DNA of 13,961 nucleotides from assembly GCA_938008425.1 (NCBI GenBank), contig CALLKH010000332.1, positions 1-13,961 of the forward strand, read 5' to 3'. This stretch comes from an uncultured Planctomycetaceae bacterium (GTDB taxonomy: Bacteria; Planctomycetota; Phycisphaerae; UBA1845; UTPLA1). Of this stretch, positions 7,313 through 13,961 are shown piece after piece. Below the pieces are notes generated by a model. It made no database searches, had not been told where the DNA came from, and saw nothing but the letters and a program-made list of their open reading frames with translations. Within the stretch, counting starts at the first letter, position 1, and each line of letters opens with the position of its first letter. The translations under genes and the position numbers were made by a program.

Positions 7313-7331
7313 CCGGGCTGAGACAGCCCGG
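7313..7331 (+). other. Second hairpin downstream of the glycosylase gene
   Basis: CCGGGCT pairs with AGCCCGG around GAGAC. It is 7 bp, perfect and without a T-run. With the hairpin 80 bases earlier it forms a pair of small stems between convergent genes. Confidence 0.4.
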
Positions 7332-7400
7332 CTCTGAAGAGTTGAGTCGTAATACCCGCTATCTTGACACTCCAGGCATTTTCCGAGTGCCGCAGTGAGC

Positions 7401-7442
7401 AAAAAGAAAAAGGGCAGGCGAAGCTTTCTTCGCCTGCCCTTT
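7401..7442 (-). terminator. Rho-independent terminator of the dikinase gene
   Basis: On the minus strand a perfect 15-bp stem (arms 7442-7428 and 7423-7409, AAAGGGCAGGCGAAG/CTTCGCCTGCCCTTT) with loop AAAG is followed by TTTTTCTTTTT, overlapping the stem base. It begins about 50 bases after the dikinase stop. The plus strand has no T-run after the stem, so termination in that direction would be weaker. Confidence 0.92.
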
Positions 7443-7493
7443 GAATTCAAAACTCCTAACCGGCCGTAATCAGTTTACGAGCCGATCAATAGG

Positions 7494-10442
7494 TTAGCCT
7501 CGGCTCTTCACCGCCTTCGCCTTGCTCTTTGACGAGTTCTTCGCAGTGGCCTTCAGCGATGAGGCCGGCAGCGATTTCGAGCGCGACGCCTTGGCAGGCT
7601 TCGACGACCGCGGCTTCGACGACTTCTTCGCGGCCTTCGCGGCCTTCGCGGGCGACTTCGCCCTGGCGGTCGACTTGCCGCCCTTCTTCGCCGGCTTACC
7701 GCCCGCCGCCTGCTCCGCGATCTGAGCCTGCGCCGCCGCCAATCGCGCGATCGGCACGCGATACGGCGAGCAACTCACGTAATCCATGCCCGCCTCGTGA
7801 CAGAATCGCACTGAGGCCGGGTCGCCGCCATGTTCACCGCAGATGCCGATCTTGAGATCGCCCTTGGTTCCGCGGCCATTGGCGATGGCGTGCTGAACGA
7901 GCATACCGACGCCTTCCACATCCAGCGTCTGGAACGGGTCTTCCTTGAAGATCGCCGCCTTGCCCTGATCGACATAGTCCGGCAGGAATCGGCCGGCATC
8001 GTCGCGCGACAGCGCCATGACCGTCTGCGTCAGGTCGTTGGTGCCGAAGCTGAAGAAGTCTGAAACCTCCGCGACCTTGCCGGCCGTGATCGCCGCGCGC
8101 GGCGTCTCGATCATCGTGCCGACGAGATACGGCAGCTTGGTGCCGGACGCCGAAATGATCTCATCGGCCACCTTTCGCGTGCGCTCCGTGAGAATGCCCA
8201 GTTCCTTCGCATCGATGCACAGCGGGATCATGATCTCCGGCGCGACCTTGGTGCCGCGTCGGCGAACCTCGACCGCCGCCTCGATGATCGCCCGAACCTG
8301 CATATCCAGAATTTCCGGATAGGTGATGCAGAGCCGGCAGCCGCGATGGCCGAGCATCGGGTTCGACTCGTGAAGCGCCTCGACGCGATCGCGAATCTTT
8401 TCGTAATCGACGCCGATGTTTGACGCGAGTTCACGCTGCTTGTCTTCCGTGTGCGGAACGAACTCATGCAGCGGCGGATCGACCAGCCGGATCGTCACCG
8501 GCCGGCCGTCCATGGCTTCGAAGATGCCGATGAAGTCCTGCCGCTGGAACGGCAGCAGCTTCGCGAGCGCCGCCTGTCGATCCTCAAGCGTATCGGCGAC
8601 GATCATTTCCTGGATCGCCTGGCGCCGCTCCTCGGTGTCGAAGAACATGTGCTCGGTTCGGCACAGCCCGATGCCCTCGGCGCCCATTTTCACGGCGTTT
8701 TCAGCGTCATACGGCGTATCCGCGTTGGTGCGAACGCCGAGCCGCCGGATTTCGTCGCACCACTTGAGGAGCGTGTAGTACTCCTGCGGCAGCGTCGGCG
8801 TGACGAGCGGGAGTTCGCCGTCGTACACGATGCCCTCGGAGCCATCGAGCGTGAGATAGTCGCCCTCATTCAGCGTCTTGCCGCCGACGACCAGCGTCTT
8901 CGTATGCTCGTTGATTCGCAGCGAACCCATGCCGACGATGCAGCACTTGCCCCAGCCGCGGGCGACGACCGCCGCGTGCGACGTCTTGCCGCCCGTCGCA
9001 GTGAGAATGCCCTCAGAGGCATGCATGCCGCCGACATCTTCCGGGCTCGTCTCCTTGCGGACGAGAATGACCTTCTTGCCGTCGGTGTGCCTCTGCTCCG
9101 CGGCTTCAGCCGTGAAGACGATCTGGCCCGACGCGGCGCCGGGGACGGCGTTGATGCCCGTGCCCAGGTTGCGATCGGCCAGTTCCTTCCGATCAAAATT
9201 GGGATCGATGATCGGGTAGAACAGCCGCTCGATATCGACCGCCTTGATCCGACCGATCGCCGCTTCCTTCGTCAGCACCGGCTTGGTCGCGATGGCCGCG
9301 TAGCGGGCGGGAAGATACTTCTTCTTCACCAGCTTCGACGCCTCGGCCTTGCTGAGCAGCGGTTGCGTGGCCTGCTCGACGGCGATCTTGAAGGCGGCCG
9401 CGGGTGAGCGCTTGCCGCTTCGGCACTGGAGCATGTAGAGCGTGCCGCGCTCGACGGTGAACTCGAGGTCCTGCATATCCTTGTAATGCGCCTCAAGCAT
9501 CGTGCGAACGCCGCAGAGCTGCTGATAAACTTCGGGGTGCGTCTTGCCGAGATCGGCGAGATGCAGCGGCGTTCGAATGCCCGCCACGACGTCCTCGCCC
9601 TGCGCGTTCATGAGCAGGTCGCCGTAGAACTCGTTCTTGCCGGTGCTCGGGTCGCGCGTGAAACAGACGCCGGTGCCGCTGTCCTCACCCATGTTGCCGA
9701 AGACCATCTGGCAGATGTTGACGGCCGTTCCGGGCAGGCCGTGAATCTTCTCGACGCGCCGATAGGTCAGCGCCTTCTCAGCCATCCACGAGCTGAAGAC
9801 CGCGTTGATCGCGCCTTCAAGCTGCTTCCACGGGTCCTGGGGGAACGGCGTGCCGGTCTGCTCCTTGAAGAACGCCTTGAAATCGGCGCAGAGTTCGCGG
9901 AGATTCGCGTCGGTCAGTTCGGCATCGGTCGTGACGCCGACCTGCTCCTTCATGTGATGCAGCTTGTCTTCGAGCGTCTCCTTCGAGAGGCCGACGACAA
10001 CGGTGGCGTACATCTGGATGAAACGGCGGTAGGAATCCCACGCGAATCGCGGGTTGCCGGTGCACTTGGCGAGGCCTTCGACCGAGGCGTCGTTCAGGCC
10101 GAGATTCAGCACCGTCTCCATCATGCCCGGCATCGACATGGCCGCACCGGATCGGACCGAAACGAGCAGCGGGTTCTTCGAATCGCCGAGCTTTTTCTTG
10201 CACGCCTTCTCCAGCTTGACGAGATTCGCGCGAATCTCCTTGTCGAGGCCGGTCGGCCACTTCTTCTTGTTTTCGTAATAGAGTCGGCAGGCTTCGGTGG
10301 TGATGGTGAAGCCGCCGGGAACGGGCAGCCCGATGTTGGTCATTTCGGCGAGGCCCGCGCCCTTGCCGCCGAGCAGCACCTTCTGATCGCCGCGTCCCTC
10401 CGCTTTCCCGTTTCCGAAGAAGTAAACAAACTTGGTGGCCAT
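7494..10442 (-). CDS. ppdK: Pyruvate, phosphate dikinase with a basic C-terminal tail
   Basis: The 982-residue enzyme interconverts pyruvate, ATP and phosphate with PEP, AMP and pyrophosphate in the cytoplasm. The start is ATG at 10442 (MATKFVYFFGNG), served by AGGAG 10 bases upstream; a further 23 in-frame codons upstream do not look like the family. The N-terminal ATP-grasp region carries LLGGKGAGLAEM, VSVRSGAAMSMPGMMETVLNLGLN and GEDSGTGVCFTRDPSTG. The phosphohistidine domain has GGKTSHAAVVARG with catalytic H489. The TIM-barrel PEP/pyruvate domain ends with GICGEHGGDP, with C868 as the acid/base, and SCSPYRVPIARLAAAQA. The core ends near residue 912, as expected for a family of about 875-900. 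Residues about 916-982 form a Lys/Ala/Ser-rich tail resembling histone H1 tails, not part of the usual enzyme. The gene has its own promoter candidate and terminator. Confidence 0.97.
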   Translation of the reverse strand: MATKFVYFFGNGKAEGRGDQKVLLGGKGAGLAEMTNIGLPVPGGFTITTEACRLYYENKKKWPTGLDKEIRANLVKLEKACKKKLGDSKNPLLVSVRSGAAMSMPGMMETVLNLGLNDASVEGLAKCTGNPRFAWDSYRRFIQMYATVVVGLSKETLEDKLHHMKEQVGVTTDAELTDANLRELCADFKAFFKEQTGTPFPQDPWKQLEGAINAVFSSWMAEKALTYRRVEKIHGLPGTAVNICQMVFGNMGEDSGTGVCFTRDPSTGKNEFYGDLLMNAQGEDVVAGIRTPLHLADLGKTHPEVYQQLCGVRTMLEAHYKDMQDLEFTVERGTLYMLQCRSGKRSPAAAFKIAVEQATQPLLSKAEASKLVKKKYLPARYAAIATKPVLTKEAAIGRIKAVDIERLFYPIIDPNFDRKELADRNLGTGINAVPGAASGQIVFTAEAAEQRHTDGKKVILVRKETSPEDVGGMHASEGILTATGGKTSHAAVVARGWGKCCIVGMGSLRINEHTKTLVVGGKTLNEGDYLTLDGSEGIVYDGELPLVTPTLPQEYYTLLKWCDEIRRLGVRTNADTPYDAENAVKMGAEGIGLCRTEHMFFDTEERRQAIQEMIVADTLEDRQAALAKLLPFQRQDFIGIFEAMDGRPVTIRLVDPPLHEFVPHTEDKQRELASNIGVDYEKIRDRVEALHESNPMLGHRGCRLCITYPEILDMQVRAIIEAAVEVRRRGTKVAPEIMIPLCIDAKELGILTERTRKVADEIISASGTKLPYLVGTMIETPRAAITAGKVAEVSDFFSFGTNDLTQTVMALSRDDAGRFLPDYVDQGKAAIFKEDPFQTLDVEGVGMLVQHAIANGRGTKGDLKIGICGEHGGDPASVRFCHEAGMDYVSCSPYRVPIARLAAAQAQIAEQAAGGKPAKKGGKSTARAKSPAKAAKAAKKSSKPRSSKPAKASRSKSLPASSLKATAKNSSKSKAKAVKSRG

Positions 10443-10452
10443 TTCAAAAAAG

Positions 10453-10457
10453 CTCCT
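10453..10457 (-). promoter_or_regulatory. Ribosome binding site deciding the dikinase start
   Basis: AGGAG on the minus strand lies 10 bases before the ATG at 10442, where the protein begins with the family-typical aromatic FVYFFGNG segment. This supports the internal ATG over the open frame that begins at 10511. Confidence 0.7.
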
Positions 10458-10786
10458 GCTAAAGTCCGCGCTCCCCAGACGGGAGTTCGCATGAGTGAGG
10501 GTGCCCCTCACGTGTCATTCCAACCGGCGTTTCCATCAAAGGTGAACGCATCGAAGAGGCGACCGATCGCGTCGGAGAACCGCGCGACGATCAGAGTACG
10601 GAATCATGACGCCGACCCTGAATCTTGCGAGCGGCCACCCGCACATCGTGGGTCGCAGCATGGTGCAACGAACGGACAACCCGGTGCGGCATCGCCCGTA
10701 CACGACAGATAAATCGTTTTACTCAGGACTCTACTCCGCCGCCAGTCGGACCCCGGCGCGGACGGAGAGGTTCCGATAATTCCGCA

Positions 10787-10815
10787 ACTCTATGGAAGCG
10801 CGAGAGGGGTGTCAA
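10787..10815 (-). promoter_or_regulatory. Strong sigma70-type promoter candidate upstream of the dikinase gene
   Basis: Read on the minus strand, TTGACA (10815-10810, perfect -35) is followed after 17 bases by TAGAGT (10792-10787, four of six). Transcription would begin near 10780, giving a leader of about 340 bases before the ppdK start. No gene intervenes that I can support, so ppdK is the likely target. Confidence 0.5.
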
Positions 10816-10877
10816 TCTGAACCAGTCGAGGTGGATCGATCGCCAATGGTCGCCCGGTTTTAGACATGTGGCGTTAC

Positions 10878-11017
10878 CGCCAAACGGCAAGCCGAATCAA
10901 ACGGTGTTTCGCTGGGGGCAATCGCGAAGTCGCCAAACGGCAAGCCGAATCAAACGGTGTTTCGCTAGGGGCAATCGCGAAGTCGCCAAACGGCAAGCCG
11001 AATCAAACGGTGTTTCG
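10878..11017. repeat. 53-bp tandem repeat, about 2.6 copies
   Basis: Copies begin at 10878, 10931 and 10984. The first two full copies differ at one base (G10914 versus A10967). The third ends after the first 34 bases, the part beginning CGCCAAACGGCAAGCCG. Each unit carries two small inverted motifs, CGGC-AA-GCCG and AAAC-GGT-GTTT. Near identity suggests recent duplication or ongoing homogenisation. The 19-base parts between the 34-base blocks are themselves conserved, so this is not a CRISPR array. Confidence 0.95.
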
Positions 11018-11056
11018 AAGATGCAAATGGCGAACTTTCTGTGACGCCCATGAGCT

Positions 11057-11104
11057 AAATCACCAGATCGCCAAATCACCAAATCACCAGATCGCCAAAT
11101 CCCC
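11057..11104. repeat. Octamer array (AAATCACC/AGATCGCC), six units
   Basis: Six consecutive 8-base units read AAATCACC, AGATCGCC, AAATCACC, AAATCACC, AGATCGCC and AAATCCCC. It lies 39 bases after the 53-bp repeat and 53 bases beyond the mutase stop. It is a short microsatellite-like array of unknown role. Confidence 0.9.
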
Positions 11105-11156
11105 CCAACCCCTTCTTCTCTTTCGCTATTCGCTATTCCTCATTCGCCTTTCCCCT

Positions 11157-12773
11157 CTACCCCAACTGCCCCGTGTCGTACCGGCCCAGCGACGCCTCCA
11201 GCGCGTGCATCATCTCGCCGACGCTGCAGTACGCCTTCGCCCCCTCAATCAGCGATGGCATGACGTTTCGGCCCGCCTTCGACTCGGCCGTGATCAGCTT
11301 CAGTGCCGCGGTCACGGCAGCTTCGCTTCGATCGGTCTTCACCTTCCGATGGTGCTCGATGACCGCTGTCTCGACCTCGTTGCCGATCTTCAGCATCTCG
11401 ATCGGCGGCTCATTCTCATGCGCAAAGTCGGTCACACCGACCAGCTTCTTGTCGCCGCGCTCCACCGCCATGCTGTACTTGAACGCCGCATCCTCGATCT
11501 CGCGCCGGATGTACCCCTCCTCCACCGCCGCCACCATGCCGCCGAGCGAATCGATGTGGTCGATGTACTCGCGGGCCTCGGCTTCGATGTCGTTGGTCAG
11601 CGTCTCGACGAAGAAACTTCCGCCGAGCGGATCGACGGAATTCGTCACGCCGGTCTCATAGGCAAGCACCTGCTGCGTGCGAAGCGCCAGCGTCACCGCC
11701 TGCTCCGTCGGCAGACAGAGCGTCTCGTCCATGCTGTTGGTATGCAGCGACTGGCACCCGCCCAGCACCGCCGCCATCGCCTGGTAGGCGACGCGCATCA
11801 GGTTCACGTACGGCTGCTTCGAATAGAGGCTGCAACCGGCCGTCTGGGCGTGGAAGCGAAGCCACATGGACCGCTCGTTCTTCGCGCCGCAGCGGTCGCG
11901 CATGAAATGGGCCCACATGCGGCGGGCGGCGCGGAATTTGGCGATTTCCTCGAAGAAATCGTTGTGTGCGTTGAAGAAGAAGCTGATGCGCGGGGCGAAT
12001 TCGTCGACGTCGATGCCGCGCTTCACGCTCTCTTCGACGTAGTGCAAACCATCGCCGAGGGTGAAGGCGAGTTCCTGGCCCGCGGTGCTGCCGCGCTCCC
12101 GAATGTGGTAGCCGCTGACGCTGACCGGGTTGTACTGCGGCAGCTCCCTGGCGCAAAACTCGATCGTATCCAGCACGAGTCCAACCGACTCCGCCGGCGG
12201 GAAGTACACCTCGTTCTGGGCGTGAAACTCCTTGAGAATGTCGTTCTGGCACGTGCCGCGTAGCTGATTCCGGGGAACGCCCTGCTTGTCGGCCGTGGCG
12301 ATGTAGAAAGCCAGCATGATCGCGGCCGGCGCGTTGATGGTCATCGAGACGCTGACGTCGCCGAGATTGATGCCGTCGAAGAGCGTTTCAAAGTCGGCCA
12401 GCGAACTGACCGCGACGCCGCATCGGCCGACCTCGCCCAGTGACAACGGGTCGTCACAATCGCGCCCCATGAGGGTCGGCAGGTCAAACGCCGTGGAAAG
12501 CCCGGTCTGCCCCCTCGAGAGCAGAAACTTGAACCGCTCGTTGGTCTGCCTCGCGGAGCCGAAACCGGCGAACTGCCGCATGGTCCAAAGCCGCTTGCGG
12601 TACATCTCCTTGTGGACGCCGCGCGTGAACGGAAACTCGCCGGGATCGCCGAGATCGCGCTCGTAGTTGAGCTCGGTCAACTCGTCCGGTCCGTATGTCG
12701 TCTTGACGTCGTAACCGGAAATGGTCGTGTTCGGTCCGATTTCACCGGGGTGACGCGAGAGTTGCTCAGCCAT
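11157..12773 (-). CDS. Acyl-CoA mutase large subunit, B12-dependent, isobutyryl-CoA mutase-like signature
   Basis: This 538-residue protein is the catalytic TIM-barrel part of the methylmalonyl-CoA mutase family. It ends near residue 538 and has no C-terminal B12-binding domain, so it must pair with a separate small subunit that is not in this window. Motifs include RQFAGFGSARQTNERFKFLL (66-85), GLSTAFDLPTLMGRD (91-105), QNDILKEF (176-183), SGYHIRERG (220-228) with catalytic H223, and QSLHTNSMDETL (341-352). Aligning on H223, position 68 is Phe and 186 is Gln; methylmalonyl-CoA mutase has Tyr89 and Arg207 there, while isobutyryl-CoA mutase IcmA has Phe80 and Gln198. This favours butyryl/isobutyryl-CoA isomerisation over the usual methylmalonyl-CoA label. 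ATG start with GGAG 5 bases upstream. It lies 219 bases after the hydratase on the same strand. Confidence 0.9.
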   Translation of the reverse strand: MAEQLSRHPGEIGPNTTISGYDVKTTYGPDELTELNYERDLGDPGEFPFTRGVHKEMYRKRLWTMRQFAGFGSARQTNERFKFLLSRGQTGLSTAFDLPTLMGRDCDDPLSLGEVGRCGVAVSSLADFETLFDGINLGDVSVSMTINAPAAIMLAFYIATADKQGVPRNQLRGTCQNDILKEFHAQNEVYFPPAESVGLVLDTIEFCARELPQYNPVSVSGYHIRERGSTAGQELAFTLGDGLHYVEESVKRGIDVDEFAPRISFFFNAHNDFFEEIAKFRAARRMWAHFMRDRCGAKNERSMWLRFHAQTAGCSLYSKQPYVNLMRVAYQAMAAVLGGCQSLHTNSMDETLCLPTEQAVTLALRTQQVLAYETGVTNSVDPLGGSFFVETLTNDIEAEAREYIDHIDSLGGMVAAVEEGYIRREIEDAAFKYSMAVERGDKKLVGVTDFAHENEPPIEMLKIGNEVETAVIEHHRKVKTDRSEAAVTAALKLITAESKAGRNVMPSLIEGAKAYCSVGEMMHALEASLGRYDTGQLG

Positions 12774-12869
12774 GATTGCTCCGGGGTCGCAACCCGTCGG
12801 GCGATGCCCGCTGGGAATGCGAATGCAGAATCGTTCGTGGTTCGTCCTGGCGAAGAACCGTCAACGGAA

Positions 12870-12899
12870 ATTATAGAGGAAAACCGGGACCCGAGACAG
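12870..12899 (-). promoter_or_regulatory. Candidate promoter of the mutase gene
   Basis: A perfect TATAAT (12875-12870, minus strand) is preceded after 18 bases by CTGTCT (12899-12894), a weak -35 with three of six matches. Transcription would start near 12863, about 90 bases before the mutase ATG. It implies the mutase can be expressed separately from the upstream hydratase. Confidence 0.45.
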
Positions 12900-12992
12900 C
12901 CGAGTCACAGCCGATCGATTCACCCGGCCTGCACCTGATCGACGCGCCCCGATCGGAAGAAGTCTACCCGCAAGGTCGGCCCATTCAGGCGA

Positions 12993-13772
12993 TCATGCCC
13001 ACGCCGGTTTGCGTTTTTCAATGAAGGCCCGCAGACCCTCGCGTCCCTCCTCGCTGAGAAACGCCTCGCCGAACGCCTCGGCCTCGTTGAGCATATTTCG
13101 CTCGAGCCAATGCTGCTCGGTCACGTTGACCACCCGCTTCGCCAGCCGAACGGCCGACGGCCCGTTGGCCAGAATCCGCTGCGCCATCGCCTCGACCGTG
13201 GCCGACAAATCCGCCGCCGGAACGACCTCATTCACCAGTTCCGCCTCGGCCGCTACATCGCCCTTCAAGGTTTCGCCCACGAGAATCAGGCGACGCGCTT
13301 TGGACGGTCCCATGAGGGCAAAGGCCCGTTGAGTTCCACCCCAGCCGGGGATCAACCCGAGTTTCACTTCCGGGAAACCGATCACCGCCTCTTTCGCCAT
13401 GATTCTCAGGTCGCAAGCGAGCGCGACCTCACAACCGCCACCCAGCGCTGGACCATTAATGGCCGCGATCGTCACGGCCTGTTCGAACCGGGCGAGCGTG
13501 TTCATGAACTTCTGTCCGCGCTGCGAAAACGCTTTACCGGCGTCGCCAGGCGCATTGTGCATTTCTCGAATGTCCGCACCGGCCAGGAAGGTGCGGCCGG
13601 CACCGGTGAGGATGAGGATGCGAACCTCAGGATGGTTGGATCGAATCTCGTCGAGGCGGGTCTCCATCGCCGCCATCACCGGCGTCGACATGAGATTAAT
13701 GCCATCATCGGACTCAAAAGTCAGTCGTCCGATCGGCCCATCCTGTTGATAGTGAACTTCGGTCGCACACAT
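12993..13772 (-). CDS. Enoyl-CoA hydratase/isomerase family (crotonase) protein
   Basis: The 259-residue protein has the full length of the crotonase fold. FLAGADIREM (62-71) and NGPALGGGCEVALACD (106-121) form the oxyanion hole and CoA pocket. E115 (in GGGCE) and E135 (in FPEVKLGLIPGWGGTQR) match the two catalytic glutamates of rat enoyl-CoA hydratase, with the same 20-residue spacing, so hydratase activity on 2-enoyl-CoA such as crotonyl-CoA is expected. The C-terminal helix ends with AFIEKRKPAWA, typical of the family. The cytoplasmic enzyme would act in fatty acid or branched-chain acyl-CoA breakdown or butyrate-type metabolism. The ATG has GGAGG 9 bases upstream. It precedes the mutase on the same strand, which suggests a shared acyl-CoA pathway; chain-length preference cannot be read from sequence. 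Confidence 0.93.
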   Translation of the reverse strand: MCATEVHYQQDGPIGRLTFESDDGINLMSTPVMAAMETRLDEIRSNHPEVRILILTGAGRTFLAGADIREMHNAPGDAGKAFSQRGQKFMNTLARFEQAVTIAAINGPALGGGCEVALACDLRIMAKEAVIGFPEVKLGLIPGWGGTQRAFALMGPSKARRLILVGETLKGDVAAEAELVNEVVPAADLSATVEAMAQRILANGPSAVRLAKRVVNVTEQHWLERNMLNEAEAFGEAFLSEEGREGLRAFIEKRKPAWA

Positions 13773-13961
13773 AGGCCCGCGCCTCCATCAAAACCCGCTT
13801 GGTACGAGACATGACGACCCGGCCGTCCCCGCGCGGGGCCCGCCGAATCACAAGCTGAAAAGACCATCCGACCCGAGTTTTCCAGGCGATTCTGCCGCAT
13901 TTCGACCCAATCGGATCGCGCGGACCTTGGCGCCCGGAGAAACAAACGTTCGCGCCCGAAG

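Larger units (their letters stand above)
7176..7493. other. Intergenic region between convergent glycosylase and dikinase genes
   Basis: This 318-base stretch between two convergent stops has no gene. It holds two compact GC-rich hairpins without T-runs (7229-7248 and 7313-7331) and the dikinase terminator (7401-7442). The hairpins may help end or protect the glycosylase transcript. Confidence 0.7.
10443..11156. other. Repeat-bearing intergenic region between dikinase and mutase genes
   Basis: This 714-base stretch has no supported gene. It contains the ppdK ribosome binding site and candidate promoter, a leader of about 340 bases, a 53-bp tandem repeat (10878-11017), an 8-bp repeat array (11057-11104), and a pyrimidine-rich stretch with a doubled CGCTATT just before the mutase stop. 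Open frames crossing the tandem repeat shift frame with each copy because 53 is not a multiple of three, which argues against coding. Confidence 0.75.

Noticed and set aside
10443..10511. N-terminal extension of 23 codons on the dikinase
   Set aside because: The family begins at the internal ATG with FVYFFGNG and an AGGAG site lies 10 bases before it; the extension does not resemble a targeting or family segment.
9486..10712. Plus-strand open frame of 408 codons opposite the dikinase
   Set aside because: It is antisense to well-supported ppdK coding sequence, with composition typical of a complementary-strand shadow.
10878..11017. CRISPR-like layout of 34-base repeats with 19-base gaps
   Set aside because: The 19-base gaps are nearly identical (one difference), they are too short for spacers, and no cas gene is present. 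It is a plain tandem repeat.
10866..12263. Long plus-strand open frame of 465 codons across the repeats and the mutase
   Set aside because: It runs antisense to the clear mutase gene and through a frame-shifting tandem repeat; the translation is Arg/His-rich with no family resemblance. It is a GC-rich shadow frame.
13827..13838. Palindrome CCCCGCGCGGGG upstream of the hydratase
   Set aside because: It is short, in a very GC-rich context and without a T-run or known operator pattern; it is plausible by chance.

Overview
The window is a GC-rich bacterial chromosome segment. The lineage looks like Planctomycetota. The main reason is a secreted protein with NDxC-type beta modules, a long conserved-looking middle region and a C-terminal dockerin, plus a TPR protein and lipoprotein of a style I associate with that phylum. 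This is inference from gene style, not from a phylogenetic marker search. Most of the content is housekeeping or metabolic, and I see no phage, transposase, CRISPR array or defence island.

Layout. Bases 1-903 hold the 3' part of a TPR protein. Bases 1045-1320 encode ribosomal protein S20 from a GTG start, followed by a strong intrinsic terminator. Bases 1474-2046 encode a TlyA-type rRNA methyltransferase without the usual S4 domain. Facing it on the minus strand are a lipoprotein joining a Cys-dependent phosphatase domain to a cytochrome c'-like haem domain (2067-3089) and a large secreted dockerin protein (3230-5728). After a 559-base intergenic stretch, a divergent Fpg/Nei DNA glycosylase lies on the plus strand (6288-7175). 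It converges on pyruvate, phosphate dikinase (7494-10442, minus), which has its own terminator, a long leader and a canonical promoter. A repeat-bearing intergenic region (10443-11156) follows. The window ends with two minus-strand CoA genes: an enoyl-CoA hydratase (12993-13772) and a stand-alone acyl-CoA mutase large subunit (11157-12773).

How the genes work together. The hydratase and mutase form a plausible acyl-CoA unit. At the two substrate-determining positions the mutase carries Phe68 and Gln186, as in isobutyryl-CoA mutase, rather than the Tyr/Arg of methylmalonyl-CoA mutase. A butyryl/isobutyryl-CoA role is therefore at least as likely as the default methylmalonyl-CoA label. A TATAAT-type promoter between the two genes suggests the mutase can also be transcribed alone. 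The dikinase connects pyruvate and PEP in central carbon flow. The phosphatase-cytochrome lipoprotein and the dockerin protein are both exported and adjacent on one strand, but I cannot link them functionally.

The observations most worth a second look are the phosphatase/cytochrome fusion, the histone-H1-like basic tail on the dikinase, the active-site signature of the mutase, and the 53-bp tandem repeat. I did not find convincing evidence of a wholly new multi-gene system.
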